From contig NC_135567.1 in NCBI RefSeq assembly GCF_964340395.1, positions 9,752,984 to 9,816,983 on the forward strand: a DNA stretch of 64,000 nt, written 5' to 3'. This DNA is from Glandiceps talaboti. Its lineage: Eukaryota > Hemichordata > Enteropneusta > Spengelidae. Of the stretch, positions 1-25,870 are shown one piece after another. Under the pieces are notes generated by a model. That model saw nothing but the letters and a program-made list of their open reading frames with translations, was not told the DNA's origin and searched no databases. How positions within the stretch are numbered: the stretch's first letter is position 1; each line of letters opens with the position of its first letter. The translations under genes were made by a program, and so were the position numbers.

Positions 1-445
1 GTCTCCAAACCAGTGCCTTAAAAAATCCAGTGGTCCTGTTGAAAGAATTAGTAGTCCCAGGTCCCTCTAATGTGAAACATTAAATCTTACCAATGAATCT
101 GTATATTCAGATGACTTTTTAACATAGTTATTAACAGTAAGGTACTGGTCTGAAAGACCAGACAAGGTAAAATTTGCGTGGTCCGCCCCAAAAAATAGCT
201 AGGACCAGTGGATTTGTTCACCCCTGTAATGGCAATACAGATTAATAGTATCATAAGTTGACTGAGTGGGTACTGTAAATATATTTATATTGATGCATGA
301 AAACTTTGGCCCAATAGGAATTTACAATGTAGGACATGTCTGGCACACCTGAATTTGATTACGGCTAATGGATTCTATTTTGAATATCTTTCTTGTGTGG
401 ATTTACTTTTACAGGTCGGGTTTACAAGCCTGCTTTGTACTTAAA
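1..445 (+). other. CCDC13: Upstream intron and start of CCDC13 5' UTR
   Basis: An acceptor-like TTTACTTTTACAG ends at 414, and 31 nt precede the ATG at 446. The rest is probably intron, with the first (noncoding) exon outside the window. A short inverted repeat (TGGTCTGAAAGACCA) sits near 148. I see no coding content or core promoter. Confidence 0.5.
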
Positions 446-15574
<15,129 letters not shown>

Positions 15575-15583
<9 letters not shown>

Positions 15584-16145
15584 TGATTTACTGAATAACA
15601 CCTGCATGCATAACAAAGGAATTTGTTTGTGTGGCTTCATTAAATTATGTATTCCAGGACTTACTTACACAATACCGATGATTTTTTGGATAGCTTTTGC
15701 ATGGAAAACAAAAGGTTTTGTTTGTGTGGCCTCGTGTCCAAGACTTGACCATTTCTGATGATTTATTGAAAAACCTTTGCATGGATAACAAATGGTTTTG
15801 TTTGTGTGGCTTCATCAAATTATGTATTCCAACACTTAAACAGTAGCGATGATTTATTGGATAGCCTCTGCACAGCAAACAGAATGTTTTGTTTGTGTGG
15901 CCTCATGGGTTGTTTATTCGCGGACTTGCACAGTTCTGATTATTTACTTAGTAATCTGTGCATGGAACACAAATTGTTTTCTTTTTGTGGCTTCACTGAT
16001 TGTGTATTCTCGAATTTCGATAATTCAAATGACAAAATTTCCATTTTGTGAAAATTTATGATACTGCATGGCAAACAGAATATTTCCTTTGTATGGCCTA
16101 TAAAATTACATATTTCAGGACTTGAACAGTTCTGTGATGGATTGT
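15575..16145 (+). repeat. About 90-bp degenerate tandem repeats in the CCDC13 3' UTR
   Basis: Six to seven diverged units with GATGATTTATTGGATAG, TTTGCATGGA, CAAA and TTTTGTTTGTGTGGC. The first begins around the stop codon (CCTGATGATTTACTG). Short open frames here are not conserved between units. A candidate poly(A) signal AATAAA lies at 16386-16391. Confidence 0.75.
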
Positions 16146-16240
16146 ACTTATACACAGCTAGAAATTTACATGCCTGTAACAGGCGTGCTCTGGTTGGAAT
16201 ATTCAAATTGGAAACAGGTGGCATAGTGGTGCATTCTGGG

Positions 16241-16537
16241 TAGTCTAGATGTTATCCGTGGCTTCAAATCTCTTTTCTCGGCTAGCTGAACGAGGTCCTG
16301 AAATGAAATTTCAAATTCAACCAAAGCCACCCACACAGTAGTCATTAACATCATGTCTTTGTTCATCAATCACAAAATTCTAACCAATAAATAAAGTTGG
16401 TGTTTATTCGGGCAGTTACATTTTGTCCAAATTTGGTACAGTTGTCAGATAAAAACTTTTGATTCATGATTTCTTATTGAGCTAGACAGGGTGAAGTGAG
16501 ATCATGAGATTTGAAGCCATGACTAGTAGCTAGACTA
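16241..16537. mobile_element. TAGTCTAG-ended MITE, about 297 bp
   Basis: The left end TAGTCTAGAT and inner GTGGCTTCAAATCTC are matched inverted by GAGATTTGAAGCCAT and CTAGACTA at the right end (16530-16537). TA at both outer ends fits a TA target duplication. It overlaps the probable CCDC13 3' end. Related termini occur at 26962 and 27774. Confidence 0.65.
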
Positions 16538-16574
16538 CAGGTACACAATTAGATGACTAATTCAATATCATTCA

Positions 16575-16725
16575 TTCACCAATATTCTTCTTCATTCAGC
16601 CAAGGAAAATATGAGTGACCTAAGGGGTCTTTGTCACTACTCAGCTTGTGACTCGTAGTGACAACCTTTAGGTTACAATTATTGTCCGGCTGAACGAAGA
16701 CAAGTATTGGAGAATAACATAATTA
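16575..16725. mobile_element. Foldback element, third copy of the 5847-6210 family
   Basis: Contains CACCAATATTCTTCTTCATT, GGAAAATATGAGTGACCTAA and, inverted, GTAGTGACAACCTTTAGGTT, GCTGAACGAAGAC and GTATTGGAGAATAAC. A clean small palindrome with a short centre. Confidence 0.7.
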
Positions 16726-16837
16726 TACCAGTGTCAGTAATATCAAAGAAAAATTGAGGAAAGTAATGGCAATTTTGAATGTTTTGACTCATATTTCAAA
16801 TACAGGAGTACCAGTGATGTGGACATGTTGTCATGAC

Positions 16838-16975
16838 ATTATATACCATGCACAAGCCAGGTTCAACAAAAAAATATGGAATTTATACTCTGCCATTCTG
16901 CATCACGGCAATGGATGTCTATGTCACAATTGCAACAACGTGTGTCTACATCGAATTATACCCATTTGTGGTAAA
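16838..16975 (+). repeat. Single-copy relative of the intron 7 43-bp minisatellite
   Basis: Shares the minisatellite's left flank (ATACCATGCACAAGCC, AAAATATGG, TTTATACTCTG) and one unit-like stretch (CTGCATCACGGCAATG, AACGTGTGTCTACATC). This supports the array at 7585 having grown from a pre-existing dispersed sequence. Confidence 0.65.
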
Positions 16976-17803
16976 TTTTCTCTTATTAAAAGTGTACGAG
17001 AACAACTACCAACAACCATAAAGTTATGTTTTACAATTATTTTTTAATTCATTTATTGCAGGTGTATGTGTATACATTTATATAGCAATTATACCCATAG
17101 ACCTGTTGCCGTTTCCAAGATGCATTGCGGTGTGTCTCACCATACAATGCCATGTATTGTGTACACGCTGAGTGGTTTGCACACGCTACTCAGGGGGCTG
17201 GTCATCACCTGACGGTACCCTGGGTTCACCCGAAAAATCCCTCTCAACCATTGATGGTGTTTAGTCTTTGTTCTATAAAATCACTCATAATCAAAGAGGT
17301 CAACATGTCTTTCCATCCTCTCCTGATAAAAATGTTATTTCAAACGTGATAGTAAAGACAAAACAAGACTAAATGTAACAACATAAGCGGTGTCCTCTCA
17401 TGCAATACATCTTGGAACTGGAAAATCATCTGTTGGATCTGGCATGAATCCATCTTGACATAGTTTATGGCTGTTAGTATTTGTTCACACATGTACTCAT
17501 TTGAGGTAAAAATTACTACCAAACCAGAGTGACTATATACTTTCAATACATGGTACCTGGAATAGTATAGTACTGCCTAGGAGCATCATAAAAATAAGGA
17601 ACATTCAATTTCTTGTTTGACACCATAACTTCCGATCCATATGTTTCACATGCATTACTATAGACGTGTGAGAATTAATCAACCTTCTTGTTCTATTTTG
17701 ACCCCCTAACACGAGGGAAATTGCTATTGCAGGTACTGAAAATTAGGCAGTACTGTTTTTTGTTAGGAATTACACAAACAAAATACAGGCCCTAATACAC
17801 ATT
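16976..17803. other. Intergenic, no gene seen
   Basis: AT-rich sequence with no convincing gene. Near 17515-17535, TACTACCAAACCAGAGTGAC is the reverse complement of the unit edge of the array at 18650. Short open frames lack recognisable domains. Confidence 0.5.
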
Positions 17804-18411
17804 AATACGCCGTATGCCGGTTATCGAAGAAGCCCTGAAAAGATAAAAGATATGATTGTTTGGCCACTAGGGGCGCTGTTTTAGAACCGGAAGTGAGGGC
17901 CAGAATTGTAGAGCATTGTTGCAAAGCATAGAGTCTATAGTCATCGTAACCACTGACTAAAGATTGTCTGTCATTCCCCGTAACTTTACGCTATAATATT
18001 GCATTATCGCCCATCAAATAACGAAATAGCAAATTAACCTCTTGTTCTCCTAATATTTCGCGTAAGTTTGGCTCTGCAATTCGACCGTGAGGAAAACCCA
18101 AAAGTAACAACATTTTGAAACGGGTAGTACACAGTACTACACTGACATCTAGCATTTCACTCACGTTTTCAGTTAGTCTATCAGTCTATCATTTCTGGCG
18201 ATATCTAGTAGATTTAGAAGTAGTAATTTTCCGCTCTTTTATGAATGCACGGAGTTCTTTTACGCCCATTTTGTTGACAGCTTCATACATCGCCATACTA
18301 TTAGATGCCATGACGAAAATTCTGGCCCTCACTTTGTCAGATATGGTGCGCCCTCTCGCGATACTTTCCTGCGAAACAACCGGAAGTTCGATAACCGGCA
18401 TATGCCGTATT
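17804..18411 (-). mobile_element. TIR-bounded DNA element with SAP-like ORF fragment
   Basis: Terminal inverted repeats of 25 bp (17804-17828 and 18387-18411; core GCCGGTTATCGAA) match at 23 positions. Subterminal inverted blocks also match (GTGAGGGCCAGAATT near 17893, inverted near 18318). Inside, on the minus strand, an ATG at 18311 opens MASNSMAMYEAVNKMGVKEL and continues RAFIKERKITTSKSTRYRQK to a stop at 18189. The (V)KELRAFIKERKI pattern resembles the first helix of a SAP-type DNA-binding motif. This looks like a non-autonomous element keeping the 5' end of a transposon gene. I did not find a clear target-site duplication. Confidence 0.6.
18189..18311 (-). pseudogene. SAP-like N-terminal fragment inside the TIR element
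   Basis: 40 codons from the ATG at 18311: MASNSMAMYEAVNKMGVKEL and then RAFIKERKITTSKSTRYRQK, then stop. SAP motifs (about 35 residues, helix-turn-helix, DNA binding) typically begin with a hydrophobic-LR-x-x-L/I-K-x-R pattern like this one. The second helix is missing or cut off by the stop. It could instead be the first exon of a spliced transposase gene. Resemblance only. Confidence 0.35.
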
Positions 18412-18649
18412 GACTACGTTTTATCTCACTGTGAACATAATTAAACATTTTTATGTTTGAATTTTCCTTGTCAAACCAAATTGTGACTTGTATTGAAAAT
18501 GAGATAAAATGTATCATTATATGCTTGCATACTAATTAGTGTTTGTATTTTGTTTTAGGTAATATGTAATAAAACACATGTGAAACGTAAAAAAACATCA
18601 CACTTCCCATAGATAGTGGAGAAGTTTCTGCTATGCACTGCCTAATAGA

Positions 18650-19035
18650 AAGTCTATAGTCACTCTGGTTTGGTAGTACATTGGCAACACATGGACCAAT
18701 ACCAGGGTCCAATAGTTTCTATCATTGTGTTGTCAAATACAAACTCTATTGTCACCCTGGGTTGGTAGTACATTGGCAACACATACACCAATACCAGGGT
18801 CCAATCGTTCATATTGTGTTGCCTTATGCAAACTCTATAGTCACCCTGGGTTGGTAGTACCTTGGCAACACACAGACCAATACCAGGGTCCAATAGTTTC
18901 TATCATTGTGTTGTCAAATACAAACTCTATTGTCACCCTGGGTTGGTAGTACATTGGCAACACATACACCAATACCAGGGTCCAATCGTTCATATTGTGT
19001 TGCCTTATGCAAACTCTATAGTCACCCTGATTTGG
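18650..19035 (+). repeat. About 91-bp dimeric tandem array
   Basis: About four units of about 91 bp, alternating in two types so that the true period is about 181 bp. Shared core GGTTGGTAGTACATTGGCAA and ACCAATACCAGGGTCCAAT; types differ as ATAGTTTCTATCATTGTG versus ATCGTTCATATTGTG. Confidence 0.85.
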
Positions 19036-19210
19036 TAGTAATATTATGTAACATTTTTTGTATATTCTCTACACATAGCTACTATTCTTTATAGCCGTCC
19101 ACAGTGTGTTTATATATTATATTGCTGTACAGTGTACATGTCCAATAGTTTTAACAAAAATAAAAAAACTCCCATTATGTAATACATGCTTCAAATAATG
19201 AATTCATCTG

Positions 19211-19430
19211 TGATGGTAAAACCACAGGGAACAGCGATAGTTTTAAAACTCAATGAGTGAATTGATCAATATCACACGCAAAATAAGTTATATTGTACCA
19301 CAAAAATTGATCATTCAATCAATCAATCATTCAACCAAATAATAAATAAACCAATCAATCAATAAATCAGCCAATCGATCGATCGATCAATCAGTTACAT
19401 GCTCGCTGCTCCCTGTGGTAAAACCATGGA
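19211..19430. mobile_element. ATCA-rich dispersed element, copy 2
   Basis: Matches 13200-13385: AATGAGTGAATTGATCAA, TATCACACGCAAAATAAG, TGTACCACAAAAATTGATCA, then an AATCAATC/GATCGATC run and GCTCCCTGTGG. Confidence 0.6.
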
Positions 19431-19694
19431 AACATCACTCCATGGTAAACCTTAGCTTCGAATTAAACTTTTGTTCCAAACACGAACTTCAGTTTTTGTC
19501 AATAGATTAATTCACTATTTAGAAAACATGACCTCACAGTGACATGAGCCTAATACCGTACTTACTCAGGTTAGCGCCCTCACACGGGCAAGCACCCAGT
19601 AATTTAGGGGGTCATAGGTACCTGCAAGTTTGTGCAGTTGAAAATATCATATATAATTTTCAAGTTGGTGTTTGGAAGAAATGTTTAGTAGGCC

Positions 19695-19965
19695 TTTTCA
19701 GACTGCAAACAGGAAATTGAGAATACACCGCCCTCGCTCAAATTGGGGGTATCATCACCTCATAGTACCATTTATTAAGAGCTTTGTCCCTTGGTATTCT
19801 GTAGAAGTGTAAATCAGGGATGTTTTTCATACTGTTCAGACATCAAGGAAAGCAGCAGTGCTTTATGATTAACTGAGTAACTAATACCATGTATACCCCC
19901 AAGATACACACACAGACAGGAAGTAGAGCGCCACCATGTGGCAAATTTTGGAAAGGCCTATTGGA
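19695..19965 (+). mobile_element. Dispersed repeat, copy 2
   Basis: Near-identical to 6460-6740 through the full length. Flanks differ, so this is an independent insertion. Just upstream (19555-19620) a stretch with TTAGCGCCCTCACACGGGC is probably another element end. Confidence 0.75.
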
Positions 19966-20471
19966 TACTTTGTACACCCTGTTTCAAGTTAACATTCACC
20001 AGCTGTTTGATACAACCACAAAGAAACCAGCAAGACACTGAACACTAGTATTCTCCACTGATAACAAGATAATAAATTCTTGCTACATTTTGCTACATTT
20101 AGTCTAATATGAAATAAACCATTTAAACGTACAGCAACTACTGCAGACATGTTGGCATCAATATTTTGGCATATGTATTTGATTTCATTAAGACAAAATG
20201 TAGCAAGGATCTGTATTCCTTCAATCTTGCTATCTTGAAGTGTAGCATGTCCAGTTTCTTGTTGGTTTCTGTTTGGTTGCATCAGACAGACTCAGTGAAT
20301 TGAAACGGGCTGTAATACATGCGAGTGACTCGACCAGTCAACATTTTCTGTTATGTGTAATACACTCACAGACAGACAGACATTTCATGATGTCCACAAC
20401 ATAACTGACCCTTGGCTCATTGGTAATAAAGATCACTGCATCCTGCCTCGGTTGACTATAATACATTTATT

Positions 20472-21545
20472 ACCTGACTGTGAGGGCGCTAGTACACATC
20501 CATTACTACTAGGGCGCTAGTACACATTTATTACTACAAAGGTGCTAGTACACATCTATTACTATGAGGGTGCTAGTACACATCTATTACTATGAGGTCG
20601 CTAGTACACATCTATTACTATGAGGGCGCTAGTACACATCTATTACTATGAGGGCGCTAGTACACATCTATTACTATGAGGGCGCTAGTACACATCTATT
20701 ACTACAAAGGCGCTAGTACACATCTATTACTATGAGGGCGCTAGTACACATCTATTACTACGAGGGTGCTAGTACACATCTATTACTATGAGGGCGCTAG
20801 TACACATCTATTACTACGAGGGTGGTAGTACACATCTATTACTACGAGGGTGCTAGTACACATCTATTACTACGAGGGCGCTAGTACACATCTATTACTA
20901 CGAGGGTGCTAGTACACATCTATTACTACGAGGGTGCTAGTACACATCTATTACTACGAGGGCGCTAGTACACATCTATTACTACGAGGGTGGTAGTACA
21001 CATCTATTACTACGAGGGCGCTAGTACACATCTATTACTACGAGGGCGCTAGTACACCTATTACTACGAGGGCGCTAGTACACATCTATTACTACGAGGG
21101 CGCTAGTACACCTATTACTATGAGGGCGCTAGTACACATCTATTACTATGAGGGCGCTAGTACACATCTATTACTACGAGGGTGGTAGTACACATCTATT
21201 ACTACGAGGGTGCTAGTACACATCTATTACTACGAGGGCGCTAGTACACATCTATTACTACGAGGGTGCTAGTACACATCTATTACTACGAGGGTGCTAG
21301 TACACATCTATTACTACGAGGGCGCTAGTACACATCTATTACTACGAGGGTGGTAGTACACATCTATTACTACGAGGGCGCTAGTACACATCTATTACAA
21401 CAAGGGTGCTAGTACACATCTATTACAACAAGGGCGCTAGTACACATCTATTACAACAAGGGCGCTAGTACACATCTATTACAACAAGGGCGCTAGTACA
21501 CATCTATTACAACGAAGGCGTTAGTACACATCTATTACTGTGAGG
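20472..21545 (+). repeat. 28-bp minisatellite
   Basis: About 38 units of 28 bp, GAGGGCGCTAGTACACATCT followed by ATTACTAC. Variants (TATGAG, ACAAAG, GGTGGTAG, ACAACAAG) cluster and recur in blocks, suggesting higher-order amplification. No spacers, so not a CRISPR array. Confidence 0.95.
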
Positions 21546-21569
21546 GCTGTTATGCAGCAACTAATTCCC

Positions 21570-21905
21570 CACCAAGTTACAAACAGGAGAAGTAAACAAC
21601 TGAATCGAACACTTGGCATAGCATGTTTGTTGGCAGTACAGAGACTTATATTAAATATATACTGGTATAGTTACATTCACAAATTTCTAGTTCGCCTGGC
21701 ATTTCAAGTTTTTATGGGTTCATGAACAAATTTCCAGTTCCCCTGGCATTTCTTGTACACATAAAAAGGTCATAAAACTGTTCTTATCAAACCACGGTGT
21801 GTAATACAAGTCTCTGCTGTTCCAACATATTGTGCCAAGTGTTATTAATCCAATTTATTTGTTTACTTTCACTGTTTGTAACAGATTCCATTTATCCATG
21901 GTCTG
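21570..21905. mobile_element. Long palindromic element
   Basis: The left arm (GTTACAAACAGGAGAAGTAA, ACAACTGAATC, AACACTTGGCATA, CAGAGACTTATATTA, CTGGCATTTCAAG) is followed by its inverse (CCTGGCATTTCTTGTACAC, AATACAAGTCTCTGCTGTTC, GCCAAGTGTTATTAATCC, TTGTTTACTTTCACTGTTTG). Related to intron 9 sequence at 11110-11335. Confidence 0.65.
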
Positions 21906-22084
21906 ATGTCAGTATTTATAGTGCTTTCTTGCAATGGAATATTGAAGAACTCACAACCACACACACAAAAAAGATTAATTGCATAAACACTACATTTATT
22001 GAACATTCAATTTAATATGAAATATCTTCATAACATCACTAAAAAAAATATTAAAATAAAGAACTTGAGATGAATAAGACCTAA

Positions 22085-22345
22085 TATAAAAAAATGTGTT
22101 GTTCCGATTATATTCAATTTTAGAATAGGTGGGGTAGGTAGATATTTTCTCTTTATTATTTTTTTTTCAAATGCAAGTGTCTAGTTCAAGTAGTTATGGT
22201 TTCCGATGTTGTCCATATGGTCTCTGTGTTGTTTATTTCTTCCCATCAGATGTACAGTCATTACAGTTTGGAGGAACACTTTTATATTGTCTTTTTTTAA
22301 GTTGATGCCAGTTTCGGCATCCACTACATGCATTTCTTGCAAGAC
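22085..22345 (-). repeat. Dispersed sequence shared with 44930-45180
   Basis: On the minus strand, GTGGATGCCGAAACTGGCAT, CAACTTAAAAA, GTAATGACTGTACATCT and ACACAGAGACCATATGGA match plus-strand sequence at 45030-45180. The other end (CTACCTACCCCACCTA) matches 47468 and 51737. The partial open frame is probably element-derived. Confidence 0.55.
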
Positions 22346-23005
22346 TTCACAATTTTCATGATTTAAAAACAACATGGTAGAATACAATTGACCATGGCAT
22401 TTAGAAATACAATTACTTATCAAAGTAATCAACATAATGGTACAATTGATTATTTGACATACACATTGAGAAGTGTAAGATAACAAGGTCAGGTCAGGTC
22501 AAAGGTCAAAGATCACTTGGGCTATGTAAGATTTACAGAAGTAAACCACAGGCCTTTTTTTTATATTCTAAGATTTACATCCTGACAATACTGCAACAGT
22601 TTCATTTAGTTATGTGAATCATTCTGTCAGTTTTTTTGTTTTTTTTAATCATCCTGTCTGTTATAAATGTCAAATCTACACAAAATGCAACAATTTTCTA
22701 TCAGAATGTGCTGCCATCAACATATGCAAATTACAGTGTATGTATACCTCTCCATGGGACACACAGACAGGAAGTAGAGCACCACCATGGCTTCATATGC
22801 AAGGACATCATTGCTAATTTAAGTACAGAAATAAACGTTAAGATTATGTTTATCGCTCCCCGATGCCATGTTTGACCGTCTATAACCGACAAAATCGGTC
22901 GGTTTATTCATGTATCCTCGAAAGAATGCGTACACAACAAGTGTAAATAAAAACTTAACTGAAGTACACCGTGATAATCAAGTCCAAACACTGTTTAGAA
23001 ATTAA
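22346..23005. other. 3' flank of zinc-finger gene A
   Basis: No gene. Parts of 21940-22510 resemble 29090-29840 (TTTATTGAACATTCAA, AACATCACTA, ATCAACATAATGG, AGGTCAGGTCA), so this is the A copy of a duplicated 3' flank. TTTATT at 22903-22908 is AATAAA on the gene strand, about 100 nt past the stop codon, a plausible poly(A) signal. 22738-22790 is a fragment of the 6460/19695 repeat. Confidence 0.5.
22496..22515 (+). promoter_or_regulatory. Possible DR1 nuclear-receptor half-sites
   Basis: AGGTCA-A-AGGTCA (22496-22508) is a perfect DR1, followed after one base by AGATCA. DR1 is the site type bound by RXR, HNF4 or COUP-TF receptors. The paralogous flank at about 29815-29834 has GGTCA half-sites at other spacing. 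Sequence match only. Confidence 0.3.
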
Positions 23006-25261
23006 TCAACTTTTGTGAATCTTTTTGTGCTTTTTCATCCCACCCATTGAAAGGAATTGTTTGCCACATCTATCACATTGTAGCGGTTCCTTTCCCGCAT
23101 GATACCTTTTATGGAATTTCCAATCACGCCACACTGTAAACTTTTCGCCACATTCTTTACATTCCACAACTTTATCATTCTGATATGCGGACAACTCTTC
23201 TGATCTTTGATGACTTCTTAAATGACTCGTCAACCCAGCTGACATGAGGTACTGTTTACCGCACTTGTGGCATTGATGGGGATGCGTGGTCCCACTATGC
23301 TGATACACATGGACTTTAAAGTCATGTACAGTCATGAACTGTTCCCCACATTCCTTGCACTGTAGATTGTTTTCACCTTTATACTTCTCTAAGTCTACCG
23401 TTCTTTCATGTACTTTCACATGATGTAGTAACCCTGAGTTCGAGTAAAACGATTTCCCGCAGTGATCACATAAATGTGTTTTATCTCCCATATGTATTCT
23501 CTGGTGTACTTCAAACTGCAGCATAGATGCTAACGACTTATCACAGAGTTCACATTTATACGGTTTTTTCTGTGTTCTCGGTGCCAAATCCAGGTGCGAC
23601 TTTTCATGCGATCTCAATCCAGCCAGACAGCTTACAATTTTTCCACAGTACTTACATTCAAAAGTTTGTTTATGTTGCTTGTAATGTAACGTCAACGACT
23701 CTTGATTTCTGAACTTCTCCTTACATCGTTTGCATCTGTACCATTTCTTCTTTACTCGACCACTGTGATGACTTTTCTGATGATTCAACATTCCGATTTT
23801 CGTTACACAAATCTTGCCACATACATCACATATAAACTTTGGTCTCTGCAGATCATGGACAATTTTATGTTTCTTTAGATAGTTTTCAGTAGTACACTTT
23901 TTCTGGCAAACATCACAGCTGAAAACCTTTTTGTGTTCCTTCTTCACATGTTTTCTCATTTCCTTTATCTTAAGAAAGACGATTTTACAAACTTCACACT
24001 GGAACGTTATCTTCTCATCCTTCATATGCACTTTCTGTTTATGTCTTGTAAGTCTGTACTTATTTTTAAACACTTCCTGACAAAATTTACATCGAAAAGT
24101 ACGCTTACTTTTAACAGCGGGAACAGAAATTTTGTCAGGAATTGTCTTTACATGTATGTCTTTGTGTTTACCAACAATGCTGCTTGTCTTTGTAACTCTT
24201 GAATCTGTACCCTGTAGAGTGGTCTGTGTATCATGGGGTGTTTCTAGTTCTTCTGTACCCGAGGCAATCTTTCTACTTGTCGATTCTCTGTCCTGTAGAG
24301 TGGTCTGTGTATCATGGGGTATTTCTAGTTCTTCTGTACACAAGGCAGTCTTTCTACATGTTGAATCTGTACTCTGTACAGCGATCTGTGTATCATGGGG
24401 TATTTCTAGTTCTTCTGTAGACAAGGCAGTCTTTCTAGTTGTTGAATCTGTGCCCTGTACAAGGGTCTGTGTATCATGGGGTGTTTCTAGTTCTTTTGTA
24501 CGCGAGACAGTCTTTCTACATGTTGAATCTGTACCCTGTACAGCGATCTGTGTATCATGGGGTATTTCTAGTTCTTCTGTACGCGAGGCAGTCTTTCTAC
24601 ATGTTGAATCTGTACTCTGTACAGTGATCTGTGTATCATGGGGTATTTCTAGTTCTCCTGTAGACAAGGCAGTCTTTCTAACTGTTGAATCTGTACCCTG
24701 TACAGAGATCTGTGTATCATGGGGTATTTCTAGTTCTTCTGTATGCGAGCCAGTCTTTCTACATGTTGAATCTGTACCCTGTACAGCGATCTGTGTATCA
24801 TGGGGTATTTCTAGTTCTCCTGTAGACAAGGCAGTCTTGCTAATTGTTGAATCTGTACTCTGTACAGCAATCTGTGTATCATGGGGTATTTCTAGTTCTT
24901 CTGTTGATGGAGCAGAGATTGTACTTTCAAAACTGTTTGCCTCTCTGACTATTGTTGTTACCTTCTTGACCAATATGCTATCTTTCCTTGGTAGATTGTT
25001 AGGAGACACACTTAGGTCTATCTCATCATCATTATCGATTCTAACATGGACTTTTACAGGTAAAGAATTTTCACAAAACTTGCATTTTACTTTGTATTCT
25101 TGTGTGTGAACTTGATGGACAGGTTTAACATCGTCTTTTACACGCGAAGTACATTGGCTGCCGATAACGAACAGAAAATGGCGGCCATTGGTTCCGATTT
25201 CTAAATCAATATTATAAATATGGTCATCCTCACCAGGTATTCTATGTGTGGTGTATTTCAT
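23006..25261 (-). CDS. C2H2 zinc-finger protein A, 751 aa
   Basis: One uninterrupted frame, ATG at 25261, TGA at 23006-23008. Residues 1 to about 105 form a domain shared with gene B (IPGEDDHIYNIDLEIGTNG; a CKFCEN motif near residue 60; LSVSPNNLPRKDSILVKK) that I do not recognise. Residues about 120-358 are nine copies of a 27-residue repeat, core EELEIPHDTQIAVQ and DSTCRKT. Residues about 389-749 hold 12 C2H2 fingers of C-x2-C-x12-H-x3-5-H type, with few classic TGEKP linkers. Probable role: nuclear DNA-binding regulator (family knowledge; target unknown). The ATG follows an acceptor-like TTCTACAG by two bases, so an upstream noncoding exon is possible. Paralogue of gene B; lineage-specific family likely. 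Confidence 0.9.
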   Translation of the reverse strand: MKYTTHRIPGEDDHIYNIDLEIGTNGRHFLFVIGSQCTSRVKDDVKPVHQVHTQEYKVKCKFCENSLPVKVHVRIDNDDEIDLSVSPNNLPRKDSILVKKVTTIVREANSFESTISAPSTEELEIPHDTQIAVQSTDSTISKTALSTGELEIPHDTQIAVQGTDSTCRKTGSHTEELEIPHDTQISVQGTDSTVRKTALSTGELEIPHDTQITVQSTDSTCRKTASRTEELEIPHDTQIAVQGTDSTCRKTVSRTKELETPHDTQTLVQGTDSTTRKTALSTEELEIPHDTQIAVQSTDSTCRKTALCTEELEIPHDTQTTLQDRESTSRKIASGTEELETPHDTQTTLQGTDSRVTKTSSIVGKHKDIHVKTIPDKISVPAVKSKRTFRCKFCQEVFKNKYRLTRHKQKVHMKDEKITFQCEVCKIVFLKIKEMRKHVKKEHKKVFSCDVCQKKCTTENYLKKHKIVHDLQRPKFICDVCGKICVTKIGMLNHQKSHHSGRVKKKWYRCKRCKEKFRNQESLTLHYKQHKQTFECKYCGKIVSCLAGLRSHEKSHLDLAPRTQKKPYKCELCDKSLASMLQFEVHQRIHMGDKTHLCDHCGKSFYSNSGLLHHVKVHERTVDLEKYKGENNLQCKECGEQFMTVHDFKVHVYQHSGTTHPHQCHKCGKQYLMSAGLTSHLRSHQRSEELSAYQNDKVVECKECGEKFTVWRDWKFHKRYHAGKEPLQCDRCGKQFLSMGGMKKHKKIHKS
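24180..24910 (-). repeat. In-frame 81-bp coding minisatellite of gene A
   Basis: Nine units of 81 bp encoding the 27-residue repeats. Each contains, on the plus strand, CTGTGTATCATGGGG and TTTCTAGTTCT. The period is a multiple of three, so copy number can change without a frameshift. Gene B has only one recognisable unit here (HDRQSAVEGTESTVRKTALC). Confidence 0.9.
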
Positions 25262-25274
25262 CTCTGTAGAACAA

Positions 25275-25545
25275 CGCCCACGTTGATCACGACAATATGT
25301 ATCTGTGTTTCTAACTTATGTTATTGTACAATAACGTCCATGTTGATGACGATGTATCCGAGTTTCTGGTTCATTTATTGTACCGGGGTACAATAACGTC
25401 CACGTTGATGACGACAATATGTATCCGAGTTTCTGGTTCATTAATTGTACCGGGGTACAATAACGTCCACGTTGATGACGACAATATGTATTCGAGTTTC
25501 TGGTTCATTAATTGTACCGGGGTACAATAACATCCAAGTTGATCC
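25275..25545 (+). repeat. 67-bp tandem repeats upstream of gene A
   Basis: About four units with GGGGTACAATAACGTCCACG, TTGATGACGACAATATGTAT and GTTTCTGGTTCATTAATTGT, starting about 15 bp upstream of the gene A ATG. The corresponding region of gene B (35480-35535) has a single unit. Confidence 0.9.
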
Positions 25546-25559
25546 AGACAATATGTATG

Positions 25560-25870
25560 TTTCTGACTTGTTCAACTTGTTGTTTGTGTATGTTGAAATA
25601 TGGACAGCTTGCTGTAATTCACCAAATACACATAGGTGTACATAATTTGGAGGAAACCATGTTATTCATCCTGTAATAGCACACCTGAATATTTCATTCC
25701 AGCACCACTCCTGGAAGTATTACTGGTATAAACGTGCTTGTCCTGGTCTGTGTTACTCCTGGATGTATTACTGGTATACATTTGTTTGTCCTGGTCTAGT
25801 ATGTTAATCTGTAAAATAGTCAAACAGAAGAAGGTGAATGGGCCATGTTTCAATCCCAGGTCATGTAAAT
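25560..25870 (-). other. 5' flank of gene A shared with gene B
   Basis: CACCACTCCTGGAAGTATTA and the following two units, then AATCTGTAAAATAGTCA and GCCATGTTTCAATC, align with 35560-36640 upstream of gene B. The duplication therefore includes the promoter-side flank. A carries about two copies of the unit that B expanded to about 17. Confidence 0.7.

Noticed and set aside
18115-18444. 109-codon plus frame across the TIR element
   Set aside because: Antisense to the SAP-like frame and spans both the element interior and flank.
20472-21545. CRISPR-like regular 28-bp direct repeats
   Set aside because: Repeats are directly adjacent with no unique spacers and the DNA is eukaryotic; it is a minisatellite.
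24132-25109. 325-codon plus-strand frame opposite zinc-finger gene A, and 377 codons at 33930-35063 opposite gene B
   Set aside because: Antisense shadows of in-frame coding minisatellites; no domains and no independent start or splice evidence.
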